A DNA stretch of 64,000 bases from Paenibacillus_AR sp051594765 (lineage in GTDB: Bacteria > Bacillota > Bacilli > Paenibacillales > NBRC-103111): the NCBI RefSeq assembly GCF_051594765.1, contig NZ_JBPPGJ010000013.1:127401-191400 (forward strand), written 5' to 3'. The notes under the pieces were generated by a model. It saw only the letters and a list, made by a program, of their open reading frames with translations. It ran no database searches and had not been told where the DNA came from. This document shows, in pieces, positions 7,995 to 16,484 of this stretch. Position 1 is the first letter of the stretch. The number at the start of each line of letters is the position of its first letter. The translations under genes were made by a program, and so were the position numbers.

Positions 7995-8810
7995 ATGAAC
8001 CCATTGGCTTACGGCCTGCTCAGCTTGATTGCGATCGCTCCATGCACCGGATATGATCTGACCCAACGCATTCAATTGTTCTGGAATGCGAAGCACAGCC
8101 AGATCTATCCTCTTCTGGCCCAGCTGGAAGAGCAGCAATACGTCCGCCACGAGCACGTGGCGCAAGCAGACAAGCCGGATAAGAAGATCTATACGATTAC
8201 CGAGCAAGGCCGTGCGATGATCCTTGGCTGGCTTTTGGAGCCTACGGATCCGCCTGTGCACCGGGACGAGTTCTCCTTGAAGGTGTTCAGCTTATGGCTC
8301 GCCGACCGGGAGAGCGTGAGGAAGCTGCTGCAGGAGCGGGAGAACCTGCTTATGGATAAGCTCTCCCGCCTCCGCAAGCGGCAGGTGGATCTGGCCCGGG
8401 TGACAGCAGCCTCCCAAGCGGCGGGTAGCAGCACAGAGGCGCCGGCCGCTAAGGAAGGGGAATGGCTTAGCGCCATGGCGGAGCATAAGATCCGAACGCG
8501 GGGCCGCGGGGCGGAATGCTTGGGAGACCGGGATGAGGAACCGGGAGAACCGGAGCCCGCAGCGTTGGGCGCCGCATGTACAGACGCTGCGGGCGCCTCA
8601 AGCGGTGTAGCGGCGGACACGGAACGCGTGTCTGACCAAGTGCGAGCCCCACTGGGAGTTATGGAGAAGGCCTTGAAGGAAGAGTTGCCGGACGTTCACG
8701 ACGTGGCATGGCCTTCCCCCTTTTTCGGCGCCTCCATCCTGATCCGCAAGGCCATCCTGATGGCGGAAGCGGAGCTGGAGTGGTGCCGCGGGATTCTGGA
8801 GCAGGTATGA
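7995..8810 (+). CDS. PadR-family regulator of the divergent MFS pump, with a large linker insertion
   Basis: A 271-residue PadR of the two-domain type. Residues 1-85 are the winged helix: MNPLAYGLLSLIAIAPCTGY, recognition region SQIYPLLAQLEEQQYVRHE, wing DKKIYTITEQGRAMILGWL. A dimerisation region starts near 86 (VHRDEFSLKVFSLWLADRE) and ends with a C-terminal helix (about 240-271, ASILIRKAILMAEAELEWC). Typical PadR proteins of this class have about 180 residues. Here about 90 residues (about 135-225), rich in A, G, E and S, are inserted between the coiled helices. GGAGG lies before ATG 7995. The two ATATGT palindromes in the divergent gap are its likely operators. Confidence 0.88.
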   Translation: MNPLAYGLLSLIAIAPCTGYDLTQRIQLFWNAKHSQIYPLLAQLEEQQYVRHEHVAQADKPDKKIYTITEQGRAMILGWLLEPTDPPVHRDEFSLKVFSLWLADRESVRKLLQERENLLMDKLSRLRKRQVDLARVTAASQAAGSSTEAPAAKEGEWLSAMAEHKIRTRGRGAECLGDRDEEPGEPEPAALGAACTDAAGASSGVAADTERVSDQVRAPLGVMEKALKEELPDVHDVAWPSPFFGASILIRKAILMAEAELEWCRGILEQV

Positions 8811-8814
8811 GTAG

Positions 8815-8870
8815 AAAACAAAAGCCGGGAAGTAGCCTGTACCATCAGGCGCCTTCCCGGCTTTTGTTTT
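8815..8870. terminator. Strong bidirectional terminator
   Basis: An 18-base perfect stem (8815-8832 with 8853-8870; core AAAAGCCGGGAAG) carries an inner GCCTG/CAGGC hairpin. A- and T-rich ends lie on both sides, between converging padR and dehydrogenase genes. Confidence 0.9.
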
Positions 8871-8886
8871 GTGGGGGGGGATTATT

Positions 8887-9855
8887 TTAGGGCTTCCTCC
8901 GGATCAAGGAAGGCGGATGTCCGCCCGTCAATCCGGCTATCAGATTGTCGGCAGCGAGGCGAGCCATCTTATAACGCGTCTCGCGGGTGGCAGAACCCAT
9001 ATGGGGAAGCATCATCACTTGGTCCATGGTTAAGAACGGATGATCCGGCTGAATCGGCTCCTGTTCGAATACGTCAAGGCCTGCTCCCCGGATCAGGCCG
9101 GTTTGAAGAGCCCGGATCAAAGCTTCCTCATCTATGGTGGCTCCTCTCGATGCATTGATGAAGATGGCGCTTCGTTTCATGAGACCGAATTCCCGCTCTC
9201 CGATCAAATGGCGCGTCTGCGGAGTCAGGGGAGTCATGATCACGACGTAATCGGACTCCCTCAGCAAGTCGTCCAACGAACCGTATATCGTTTCGTATGC
9301 CGCTTCATATTCCGGCTTCCGGGACCGGTTGTGGTACATCACTTTCATTCCGAAGCCGAACTTGGCCCTCCTGGCGATGGAGGCCCCGATGCCACCCATG
9401 CCGATGATGCCCAGCGTCTTGCCGTGAACATCAACGCCGAACCAGGAGCTGCCCGCGTGCTCGGTCCACCTGCCCTCCCGGATAGCCCGGTCCAGCTCCG
9501 GGATCCGCCTGGCCGCCGCCAGAATGAGGCCGAAGACGGCATCCGCCACTGTTTCGTTCAGCACCTCCGGCGTATTGGACGCCATAATTCCCCGGCGTTC
9601 CAGCTCCTGCAGATCCAGATTGTCGTAGCCGACGGAGTTGTTGCAGACGATCCTCAGCCGCGGCGCCATCTCCAGCAGCTCCCGGTCCACTCTCAGACCG
9701 GAGCCCAACAGCCCCTCCGCATCGGCCAATGCCGCCCGGAAGGCCGGAAGACTATCGTCGTCCAGCTTGTCGAAGCTGGTGACGTCGCAATAATTCCGGA
9801 TATCCTCCAGGATGCCGGGGTCCATTTTTCTATAGACGATCGCTTTCGGTTTCAC
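8887..9855 (-). CDS. D-isomer specific 2-hydroxyacid dehydrogenase (glyoxylate/hydroxypyruvate reductase type)
   Basis: A 322-residue NAD(P)-dependent cytosolic reductase of 2-keto acids. The Rossmann fold is clear: KTLGIIGMGGIGASIARRA (about 148-166), then MYHNRSRKPEYE. The catalytic region has NASRGATIDEEALI and GLDVFEQEP (the Asp/Glu part), and the general-acid histidine is in LPHMGSATRETR (about residue 285). I choose the GTG at 9855 because AGGAGGA lies seven bases upstream. The frame is open to 9924, but those residues do not resemble the family. It is a single gene, converging on the PadR gene. The physiological substrate (glyoxylate, hydroxypyruvate or another) is not decided by sequence alone. 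Confidence 0.9.
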   Translation of the reverse strand: MKPKAIVYRKMDPGILEDIRNYCDVTSFDKLDDDSLPAFRAALADAEGLLGSGLRVDRELLEMAPRLRIVCNNSVGYDNLDLQELERRGIMASNTPEVLNETVADAVFGLILAAARRIPELDRAIREGRWTEHAGSSWFGVDVHGKTLGIIGMGGIGASIARRAKFGFGMKVMYHNRSRKPEYEAAYETIYGSLDDLLRESDYVVIMTPLTPQTRHLIGEREFGLMKRSAIFINASRGATIDEEALIRALQTGLIRGAGLDVFEQEPIQPDHPFLTMDQVMMLPHMGSATRETRYKMARLAADNLIAGLTGGHPPSLIRRKP

Positions 9856-9937
9856 CGTTCTTCCTCCTGACCGTGCCTGACTTCCGGCGTACCCTTCTAT
9901 TCTACCATACGGCCTGTCCGGCATCCCAACGCCAAAA

Positions 9938-9967
9938 AAGATGCTTTCCCGGTTGGGAAAGCATCTC
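9938..9967 (-). terminator. Terminator of the azoreductase gene
   Basis: Perfect 11-base stem GATGCTTTCCC (9940-9950) with GGGAAAGCATC (9955-9965) and a 4-base loop. On the minus strand it is followed by a run of T, so it ends azoR transcription. Confidence 0.85.
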
Positions 9968-10002
9968 GCAGTCAGAATAGTCCTATTGCTGCGGTACGGG
10001 AG

Positions 10003-10638
10003 TCAGAAGGATGGGGCGGCTTCCTTCGCACGGGCGATGGCTTGTTCCTTGATCTCGGCTGCGCGGTCCGGGAACTGATTGTGCCCTTCTACGAAGATCC
10101 CTTGGGTCTCCGGAATGCCCAGGAAGCTCATGATGATGCTGATATACCGGTGGCCGGATTCCATAGCCGCTGCCGGTCCTTCGGAATAGACTCCGCCGCG
10201 GGCTTGAATGTGGAGCGCTTTTTTGCCTGACAGAAGTCCTACCGGGCCGGTCTCCGTATACTTGAAGGTCTTGCCCGCCACACAGATGGCATCCAGATAA
10301 GCCTTCATCAGCGGTGGGAAGGAGAAGTTCCACAGGGGCGTCACGAATACATATTTATCCGCTGCGGCAAACTGATCGGCCAACTCTCCCAGCCGGCCCA
10401 CCTTCTTCTGCTCCTCGGCCGACAAGGAGGTGAATTCCGAGCCGCTGCGCAGCTTGCCCCAGCCGCTGAACACATCGGCATCGATGTGAGGGATGTACAG
10501 GTTGTACAGATCGAGCTTCGTCACGGTGTCGTTAGGATGCGCCTGCTGGTAAGCGTCGATGAAGGCTTTGCCCACGGCCATACTGTAGGAGGTCTGATGG
10601 TCATGGGGATGCGCGGTAATGTACAGAACGGTAGCCAT
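10003..10638 (-). CDS. azoR: FMN-dependent NADH-azoreductase
   Basis: A 211-residue flavodoxin-like quinone/azo reductase that uses FMN and NADH in the cytosol; family members act on quinones and azo dyes as a detoxification step. Seen in the sequence: N-terminal MATVLYITAHPHDHQTSYSM (FMN phosphate loop), VFVTPLWNFSFPPLMKAYLD (the PLWNFSxP FMN-binding motif, about residues 98-117), and QARGGVYSEG near 150. Length matches the family. Start ATG 10638 has AAAGGA nine bases upstream. It is a single gene with its own terminator. Many Bacillales carry two or more azoR paralogues, so the exact member is uncertain. Confidence 0.93.
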   Translation of the reverse strand: MATVLYITAHPHDHQTSYSMAVGKAFIDAYQQAHPNDTVTKLDLYNLYIPHIDADVFSGWGKLRSGSEFTSLSAEEQKKVGRLGELADQFAAADKYVFVTPLWNFSFPPLMKAYLDAICVAGKTFKYTETGPVGLLSGKKALHIQARGGVYSEGPAAAMESGHRYISIIMSFLGIPETQGIFVEGHNQFPDRAAEIKEQAIARAKEAAPSF

Positions 10639-10781
10639 ACAACATATCCTTTCGTGGTTGGAGTGGATGAAGCACCCCTATAGATTCCGCCGAAAAGGAA
10701 TGGGCTATGCGATATCGGCTGTGAACAAAATCGGGACGGGACAGAACAGAGGAACATCGCGCCGATTGCAGGCAGCGGCCT

Positions 10782-11549
10782 CTACTTGACGGTTATGTCG
10801 ATGGATGCACTCAGCTTATGCTGAGTACCGTCCAGGTTCCGGTTGTCCGTGCTGTACCCGGCCATTGCAGTCACGGTGTATTTTCCTTTGGGCAGCTGAG
10901 CGGGCTGCGGAGATTGGTCCAGCTTCTTCATGGCGCCCGGGCCCAGCCGATTCAGGTTGTATTGATACAGATCCTCGGGCAGGAGTTGGGTTCGGTATTC
11001 ATCTCCCGGCTGGAATGCGCTGGTTTCCAAGCTAAAGAGCTCCATAGGGGGTGACAGAAGCCCGTTCTCATCAGTTATGGAATAATACACCATACTGAAG
11101 CTGTGAAACACCTTCTTCTCCTGCTCCGTTTCGTTGGAGACACGGGACCAGATCTGAATGGGCTCTCCTATGGCGTACTCCAGCTTGGCTGTATAGAGGG
11201 TAAGCTTGAAGTCCTCATTGACATCCGAACGGGACGCCGCGGACTTGACCGGCAGGTAGCTCGGTTGGTCGATCCGGACCTCTTGCGTTTCCGGGTCATA
11301 GCCGACCACGGCTCCCATCTTCTCAGCCAATTTCCGAAGCGGCACATAGGTCCGGTCCTGGTACATCAGAACTGGCAGCTCCTTCTTCGTCGACCAATCC
11401 CGATCGTAATCGTACATCTGGACCATCTTTTTATTGACGTAGAGTGTAGCTTCCAAAACCGTCGCCTCCACCGCCTTGTAAGCGGCATGCGCCTGCCCGG
11501 ACAACAGGAGCAGAAGAACGGCGCCAAGCAGCATTCCTTTACGCTTCAT
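10782..11549 (-). CDS. Secreted protein with copper-amine-oxidase-like stalk domain and BsuPI-like domain
   Basis: A 255-residue exported protein. The N-terminus is a signal peptide (MKRKGMLLGAVLLLLLSGQ, then AHA, probable cleavage near residue 23). Residues about 35-100 carry the Cu_amine_oxidN1 stalk pattern: ATLYVNKKMVQMYDY, LMYQDRTYVPLRKLAEKMGA, VVGYDPETQEVRI. This non-catalytic wall-associated module is abundant in Paenibacillus. Residues about 110-250 resemble the BsuPI domain (LTLYTAKLEYAIGEPIQIWS, YRTQLLPEDL, GKYTVTAMAG), named for an intracellular proteinase inhibitor but often found on secreted proteins. Role unknown; protein binding at the surface is plausible. It is monocistronic, with no obvious functional link to its neighbours. 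Confidence 0.8.
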   Translation of the reverse strand: MKRKGMLLGAVLLLLLSGQAHAAYKAVEATVLEATLYVNKKMVQMYDYDRDWSTKKELPVLMYQDRTYVPLRKLAEKMGAVVGYDPETQEVRIDQPSYLPVKSAASRSDVNEDFKLTLYTAKLEYAIGEPIQIWSRVSNETEQEKKVFHSFSMVYYSITDENGLLSPPMELFSLETSAFQPGDEYRTQLLPEDLYQYNLNRLGPGAMKKLDQSPQPAQLPKGKYTVTAMAGYSTDNRNLDGTQHKLSASIDITVK

Positions 11550-11646
11550 TTGATACAGTCCTTTCTAAATATGTTATATGTATCCATCTAGATAGACGCA
11601 CCAAACTGCAAAAGGTTGCTTCCGCCGCACCACAGAATCCCGGTAA

Positions 11647-11690
11647 AGAAAAAAGGCCCTCCCGCCATCATGACTGATGGCAGGAGGACC
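11647..11690 (-). terminator. Terminator of rhaA
   Basis: CCTCC-C-GCCATCA (11658-11670) pairs with TGATGGC-A-GGAGG (11675-11687) around loop TGAC. The plus-strand A-run at 11649-11654 is a T-run on the rhaA strand. Confidence 0.85.
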
Positions 11691-11722
11691 GCAGGTATCT
11701 TGCGTATTTGTACCGCTTCGGT

Positions 11723-12964
11723 TTAATTACGCTTCAGCAGAACTTCCTTCTCGTAGGTCTTCACCTCAGTAAGCCAGTTCTCGCGGACCGGCACGCCCAT
11801 CTTCTCGCAGTAGTGGTCCCAGATGGCGCCGAACGGATAGGATTTGAACTCCTCCACCAGAGCCAAACGGGAGGTGTAATCTTTTTCCAATTCGACTTGC
11901 TTCAAGAGCTCAACCGGCTCCAGCATGGCACGCAGAATCGCCTTGATGGTGTTGCGGGCACCGATAACCCAAGCTGCTACACGGTTGATGCTGGCGTCGA
12001 AGAAGTCCAGACCGATATGGGTCATGTCGAACAGGTTGTGACGCACCAGCTCGCGGGCGATGTCCATAAGCTCGTCGTCCATGATGACCACGTGGTCGCT
12101 GTCCCAACGGATCGGACGGCTGACGTGCAGCAGGATGCCCGGCGCGAACATGGAGACGGAGGACAGCTTGTTGGAGATGACTTCGGTCGGATGGAAGTGG
12201 CCGGCGTCCAGACACAGCAGCTTCTGCTTCTGAACCGCATAGCCCATGTAGAACTCATGGGAGCCTACCACGTAAGCCTCGGAACCGATACCGAACACCT
12301 TGCTCTCGACGGCGTCCAGGTTATGGGCCGGGTTCAGCTCCTCCGTGAAGATCTCGTCCAAGGAAGCCTTCAGCCGTTGACGCGGCGCCAAGCGGTCCAC
12401 CGGAACATCCTTGTAGCCGTCCGGAATCCAGACGTTGGTTACGCAGGTTTGGCCCAGCTGCTCACCGAAGTATGCGCCGATCTTCCGGGATGCCTTGCAG
12501 TGCTCGATCCAGAATTTGCGAATTTCCGGATCCGGATGGGACAGGGTGAAGCCGTCGTCCGAGTTGGGGTGGGAGAAGCAGGTCGGGTTGAAGTCCAAAC
12601 CGAGCCCGTTGGCTTTGGCCCAGTCCACCCACTTGGAGTAGTGCTTCGGCTCCAGCTTATCCCAGGATACCGTCTCGTTAGTGTCGGCGTAGATGGCGTG
12701 CAGGTTCACCTTGTGCTTGCCGGGGATCATGGAGAACGCTTTGTCCATGTCCTGGCGCAGCTCTTCCGGCGTGCGGGCCGCACCCGGATAGTTGCCGGTA
12801 ACGGAGATGCCGCCGGTCAGCTCCTGGTCACGGTTCAGGAAGCCGCGGACGTCGTCGCCCTGCCAGCAGTGAAGAGAAATCTTCACCTTGGCCAGGTCTT
12901 CCAGCACCTGGTCCACGTTAATGCCATGCTTCTCGTACAGCTTCTTGGCTTCTTGGTAATTCAT
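11723..12964 (-). CDS. rhaA: L-rhamnose isomerase
   Basis: A 413-residue cytosolic isomerase converting L-rhamnose to L-rhamnulose, the first step of rhamnose catabolism. The sequence is recognisable throughout: VKISLHCWQGDDVRGF, GNYPGAARTPEELRQDM, VNLHAIYADT, LDFNPTCFSHP (about 130-140), CLDAGHFHPTEVISNK (metal ligands D and H), and IRWDSDHVVIMDDEL. Start: ATG 12964 is preceded by GGGAGTGATCC, complementary to the 16S tail; an in-frame GTG at 12976 lacks a site. The gene stands alone, without rhaB or rhaD nearby, and is divergent from an AraC regulator. The rhamnogalacturonan acetylesterase-like gene at 54-56 kb could supply rhamnose. Confidence 0.96.
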   Translation of the reverse strand: MNYQEAKKLYEKHGINVDQVLEDLAKVKISLHCWQGDDVRGFLNRDQELTGGISVTGNYPGAARTPEELRQDMDKAFSMIPGKHKVNLHAIYADTNETVSWDKLEPKHYSKWVDWAKANGLGLDFNPTCFSHPNSDDGFTLSHPDPEIRKFWIEHCKASRKIGAYFGEQLGQTCVTNVWIPDGYKDVPVDRLAPRQRLKASLDEIFTEELNPAHNLDAVESKVFGIGSEAYVVGSHEFYMGYAVQKQKLLCLDAGHFHPTEVISNKLSSVSMFAPGILLHVSRPIRWDSDHVVIMDDELMDIARELVRHNLFDMTHIGLDFFDASINRVAAWVIGARNTIKAILRAMLEPVELLKQVELEKDYTSRLALVEEFKSYPFGAIWDHYCEKMGVPVRENWLTEVKTYEKEVLLKRN

Positions 12965-13136
12965 ACGAAGGATCACTCCCGTAATGGATTAGGTTATACG
13001 CTAAGGATAGCAAATGCCCCCCGCCGGAAGGAATAGCTCCCGCCCGGAAAGTCATTCAACAAAATCTAAATATCCTCCGGTTTTCATCTTACTATTGTCT
13101 CCTTCGACAAAGCGTTGTACGATAGATTCATAGCAT

Positions 13137-13150
13137 TGTAAACACTTTCT
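13137..13150. promoter_or_regulatory. cre-like site upstream of the AraC regulator
   Basis: TGTAAACACTTTCT fits the CcpA consensus TGWAANCGNTNNCW at all but one (central G) position. It overlaps a possible -35 TTGTAA (13136-13141), with GATATT 18 bases downstream. Nearly the same 17 bases occur at the sugar-ABC binding-protein promoter (30.9 kb). Confidence 0.4.
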
Positions 13151-13230
13151 TCATTCTACGATATTATGGACTATTCTAAATTCTATCTATCCATACATCA
13201 CGGAAATTTCATACAAGGAGCGGATCACCG

Positions 13231-14136
13231 ATGGAGCTCTTCAAGCTGTCCCGTCTGAACCAGCTGGACGTGAAGTGGACCGGTCTGCACCGGGGCAATC
13301 ACCCTCTGGCCGATTACGAGCATACCAACCCGTACTTCGAGCTGATTATGGTCACCGAAGGTCCGATCTTCTTCCAGCTGGACGACCGCCGTCTGGAGCT
13401 CTCATCGGGCGATTGCCTCCTGCTGAAGCCCTGGGAGCGGCATACGGCCTGGAAGCTGACCCATGAGCAGGCCAGCTTCTTCTGGGTTCAGTTCTTCACC
13501 CAGCCCGGGTTGACCACAGGCTCCCTCGAGGAGCTGCAGTCCTCTCTAAGCGAGAGTCTGTTCGAGAAGAGCAAGCAGGAGCTGCGCACCGACTCCTCAC
13601 CGGAGGCGGAGCATCTGTTCCTGCCGCGGCACGGCCAGCCGGTCCGGCGGTTCGAGGCGCTGAATCTCTTCGAGAAGCTGCATCAGGAGATGGAGCGCCC
13701 CCACGGCTACTTCCGCTACCGCGCCTCCCTGCTCTTGGGCCAGATTCTGCACCTGATCGCGGAGGACACCTTGAACCAGTCCCACGGACCGGCTCCCGTC
13801 CCCGCCGCCTTCACCACCTACCGGCACATCGTCAACTATCTGAACGAGAACTACGCCAAGGATCTCATCCGCGCCCAACTGGAGACACTGTTGGACCGCA
13901 ACTACGAGTATTTGTGCCAAGTGTTCAAAAAATACGCCGGCATGTCCATGCTCACCTACGTTCACCGCCTGCGGATCCAACGGGCCAAGCACCTGCTGAT
14001 GAACAGCAGCTTGGAGATCAAGACCATTTCGGAGGCCGTCGGCTTCCAGGATCCCTACTACTTCAGCCGCCTGTTCAAGCGCTTCGAGGGAGTCAATCCG
14101 ACCGACTATCGGAAGAGCCACCCGGTGATGATGTAG
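13231..14136 (+). CDS. AraC-family regulator, probable rhamnose regulator
   Basis: A 301-residue one-component regulator. The N-terminal half is a cupin-type sugar-binding domain (ANPYFELIMVTEGPIFF-like region, LSSGDCLLLKPWERHTAWK). The C-terminal 100 residues form the AraC double helix-turn-helix: YAKDLIRAQLETLLDRNYEY, VFKKYAGMSMLTYVHRLRI, and EAVGFQDPYYFSRLFKRFEG. AAGGAG precedes ATG 13231 by ten bases. It is transcribed away from rhaA across a 266-base gap that contains a cre-like element, so control of rhaA by rhamnose and by carbon catabolite repression is the simplest reading. The ligand is inferred from context only. Confidence 0.88.
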   Translation: MELFKLSRLNQLDVKWTGLHRGNHPLADYEHTNPYFELIMVTEGPIFFQLDDRRLELSSGDCLLLKPWERHTAWKLTHEQASFFWVQFFTQPGLTTGSLEELQSSLSESLFEKSKQELRTDSSPEAEHLFLPRHGQPVRRFEALNLFEKLHQEMERPHGYFRYRASLLLGQILHLIAEDTLNQSHGPAPVPAAFTTYRHIVNYLNENYAKDLIRAQLETLLDRNYEYLCQVFKKYAGMSMLTYVHRLRIQRAKHLLMNSSLEIKTISEAVGFQDPYYFSRLFKRFEGVNPTDYRKSHPVMM

Positions 14137-14207
14137 CGGTCTTACACGCATGTAGTTCTTCGTAATACTACGTTTACCATGTAACGTTACCATCACGAGC
14201 TCTGTGT

Positions 14208-14245
14208 AAAAAGAAACCTTGAAAGGCACAGAGGCCAATCAAGGT
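14208..14245 (-). terminator. Terminator, copy 1 of a duplicated element
   Basis: ACCTTGA (14216-14222) pairs with TCAAGGT (14239-14245), with inner GGC/GCC. The AAAAAGAAA on the left gives a T-run on the minus strand. Almost the same sequence recurs at 17433-17470. It begins at the stop codon of the 14245 gene. Confidence 0.75.
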
Positions 14246-14562
14246 CAAACAGATTCGGATAAACTCTCTACAACCAGTTCATCCAACTCCATCCATATGG
14301 TTTCAAGCCTATCTTTTATTCCTGATCCATTATCATGAGTCCCAAAACTAATAAATATGTTTCTAATAACTTGAGGCATACTATACAGGACTAATGCCAA
14401 CTCCTTATCAACTACCTGATAGCTCTTTAATTCAATAGACAACATATCCAACGTTTCTTTTAAAGCCAGATAATCCAATTCATCAATCACCATTTCGTTT
14501 CTTACCTTATCAACAAAAGTATTATTGATAATTTTTTGCTTTAAGGTATCGTCCATTTTCAT
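14245..14562 (-). CDS. Hypothetical protein, immunity-like, at the end of the toxin island
   Basis: A 105-residue (or 103) acidic, soluble helical protein, with no family recognised. The start is either ATG 14562 or, more likely by spacing, ATG 14556, because the GGGGG ribosome site ends one base before the first ATG and seven before the second. The gene is A+T rich, unlike the genes to its left. It ends in a terminator duplicated at 17433-17470, which there closes the immunity gene of the RHS toxin. That shared 3' end, and its position in the same orientation downstream of the toxin gene, make it a candidate orphan immunity gene (inference). Confidence 0.6.
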   Translation of the reverse strand: MKMDDTLKQKIINNTFVDKVRNEMVIDELDYLALKETLDMLSIELKSYQVVDKELALVLYSMPQVIRNIFISFGTHDNGSGIKDRLETIWMELDELVVESLSESV

Positions 14563-14727
14563 TCCCCCTTCAACTTACCTTGACAAGCACGAAGTATATC
14601 AAGGTTCAAGTGCCCTGTTGCCTATTATAAATCTCCCGGCTCCTGAGTTATAATAAAGCAAAACTTTGAACAGCCGTTTCTGCATTGTACGTGTACCGGA
14701 CGTTTCCGGCCTGGGTCAGCCGGTCCC

Positions 14728-14970
14728 ATGCATCAGGACTTGAATACGGTTACAGTGGACTTGAAGCCGATTTACATGCCCCTACAGAAGAGGCAGCTTT
14801 GGTCGAACCGAATCGTTTGGAAGAGACCTGAGGAACCAAGTACCCGCTCATTATCCGCTCCTGGCGTAACAATTGGGACGAGCTTGCTATTGCATCTGTT
14901 AGACAGGAAATACAAAAAACAAATCAATTATGGTGGTATCTGACCATAATCGACCCGTTTAACGTACACT
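14728..14970 (+). pseudogene. Remnant of an IS256-family transposase
   Basis: Translating the three plus frames reveals a broken match to the C-terminal third of IS256/Mutator transposases. DLKPIY (from 14758) continues, after a frameshift near 14776, as APTEEAALVEPNRLEET, then an in-frame TGA (14829-14831) where a tryptophan is normal, then GTKYPLIIRSWRNNWDELA (from 14832). The flanking sequence then diverges. The surviving piece is about 80 codons with no start, so it is dead. It lies between immunity-like genes and marks past IS activity in the island. The family assignment rests on remembered motif spacing, which is quite specific. Confidence 0.7.
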
Positions 14971-15083
14971 TCTACGTTAATTAGGTTTTAATAATCTACC
15001 TTTAAAGTGCGTACAACGAAATGACTAAATCTTTATTTGGGATTGAATGATTTGTTCATTTGGTACAGGGTAGCCCCAACATA

Positions 15084-15773
15084 CTAAGATCTTGCGGCGA
15101 AATAGCCATTAACTATATTTGTTAAATATTCTTTTTGATTATACTCTGTTAAATAGTCTATAAAAAACTCTTCTACTTGAGTTATTTTGAACTTACTCAA
15201 ATAAGTGAAAGCTAAAACCAATAAGTCTGACACCTTTTTTGATGAATGGTAATTGTTGTCGTTTTGTAATAAAGTCTTTGAATAATCCAGAACAGAATCT
15301 ATGAACCGTTCATCTTCATGATTATTTAGTGCAAGTAATATTGTTTTTAAATTAAAAGAATCTTTATTACTAATAATGCTAATAATCTCATCATTTGTTA
15401 GTTCTTCAAGTAAGATGTTTTGTTTTTCATTTTCGTATAATTCCATTGTTTTACTATCATCGTTATAATAACTTTCCCAAAAGCCATCAACCTTCCACTT
15501 TTCAGGAATCAGTTTAAAGCAGCCCTGCTCTTGAATTGCCATCCACCCCCTTGAAAAATTACCGGATATTATTTGAAATATAGTAGAAGGATACGGAACA
15601 ACGCTTCCATTATCATTTTCAATCCTATATAGAATATGGTTTCCTACCGATTGAGCAAAGATAGAATTTTCCTTATCGTAAATCTCAATCGATAAAACAA
15701 TATAACGCTTCCCCACTGTTAATGCATCATAGTCCTTGTTATTTACTTCATTTATCAAGCACTCAACTTTCAA
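15084..15773 (-). CDS. Hypothetical protein, immunity-like
   Basis: A 229-residue A+T-rich gene. The protein begins with a compact beta-rich region (MKVECLINEVNNKDYDALTV, GKRYIVLSIEIYD, ending near IPEKWKVDGFW), continues with an acidic linker, and ends with a helical region (residues about 125-225) that looks like short helix repeats (KDSFNLKTILLALNNHEDE, VSDLLVLAFTYLSKFKITQ). No signal peptide or membrane helix. The initiation codon is TTG at 15773, chosen because AAGGGGG lies seven bases upstream. It sits downstream of the RHS toxin in the same orientation, behind an IS110 fragment. I do not recognise the family; orphan immunity protein is an inference from position and composition. Confidence 0.65.
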   Translation of the reverse strand: MKVECLINEVNNKDYDALTVGKRYIVLSIEIYDKENSIFAQSVGNHILYRIENDNGSVVPYPSTIFQIISGNFSRGWMAIQEQGCFKLIPEKWKVDGFWESYYNDDSKTMELYENEKQNILLEELTNDEIISIISNKDSFNLKTILLALNNHEDERFIDSVLDYSKTLLQNDNNYHSSKKVSDLLVLAFTYLSKFKITQVEEFFIDYLTEYNQKEYLTNIVNGYFAARS

Positions 15774-15795
15774 TTGATTTCCCCCTTTTTATGAA

Positions 15796-15825
15796 AGAGA
15801 TGAGCAAGCCGCTATGCTCATCTCT
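15796..15825. other. Perfect hairpin between the IS110 fragment and the hypothetical gene
   Basis: An 11-base stem AGAGATGAGCA (15796-15806) pairs with TGCTCATCTCT (15815-15825) around an 8-base loop, just upstream of the ribosome site of the 15773 start. There is no clear T-run; it may be a terminator relic of the lost upstream gene or an attenuator. Confidence 0.5.
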
Positions 15826-15827
15826 AT

Positions 15828-16271
15828 CTAACCCAAAACTATACTTGGATATATATCGCCAATTTCGGCAACCAGCGATGCTGCTATGACCGTATCAATG
15901 CCATCCATTGATTCCAATTGATAGCCTAGCTCCCTCTTAATACCACGAATTTCCTTCATAACTCGATCAATATCAATTTGCTTGAAGCGTAAGTCTCTGA
16001 CATGGGATTGTATGAGAAAATCTCGCTGCTCCTGATAGTTTCGGATGTTGTTCCCATCATAGCCCACCCACTCCAAGATTTCAGCAGCCTTCTTGGTGGA
16101 TAGAGTGTTATGGCTTGCCTTACGGAGAACCTTTGCCAATTCCTCAACAGACACACCTTCCAAGCTTTTAGGGCTGGGGTACTTGTGCCAGAACAAAAGG
16201 GCTGCTTTACCGTCTATTTCTGAAATAAACTTGTTGTAGCTAGGGTAATGGTAACTTAACTGCTGAAGCAA
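15828..16271 (-). pseudogene. Internal fragment of an IS110-family transposase
   Basis: 147 codons are open. The translation runs from YHYPSYNKFISEIDGKAALL through KASHNTLSTKKAAEILEWVG to the start of the Transposase_20 domain (LGYQLESMDGIDTVIAASLV-AEIGDI), then stops abruptly with foreign residues PSIVLG. The N-terminal DEDD catalytic domain and most of the C-terminal serine-containing domain are missing, so the element cannot move. Both ends abut non-IS sequence, as expected for a fragment left by recombination in a toxin-cassette island. Confidence 0.8.
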
Positions 16272-16365
16272 TTGATCCCCGGCCCCTTACTAATTCTATT
16301 CTAGAACGTTATGGGGGCATGGCTGGCTCAATAATCTTAGTGTAATGTCATTATATCTACCCAGC

Positions 16366-16412
16366 GGGTAAAAGAGAAAGGTCTCAACAGAGTGACCCTG
16401 TCAAGACCTGTT
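16366..16412 (-). terminator. Probable terminator of the 16485 gene
   Basis: AGGTCT (16379-16384) pairs with AGACCT (16404-16409), with inner ACAG/CTGT. The plus-strand purines at 16369-16379 give a T/C-rich tail on the minus strand. The rest of 16272-16484 shows nothing else. Confidence 0.55.
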
Positions 16413-16484
16413 TAATTAATTTTCTAGGTTTCTTTATGCCAAATTTTCTGAAATACTCCACTTTTTCCCACGCATTTTAGGTAC

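Noticed and set aside
10801..10825. Hairpin ACTCAGC/GCTGAGT as a terminator
   Set aside because: It lies inside the coding end of the stalk/BsuPI gene and has no T-run.
14728..14943. A 71-codon plus-strand gene
   Set aside because: Its first part is one frame of the transposase remnant (DLKPIY) and the rest is out of frame with the IS256 match; treated as a pseudogene instead.
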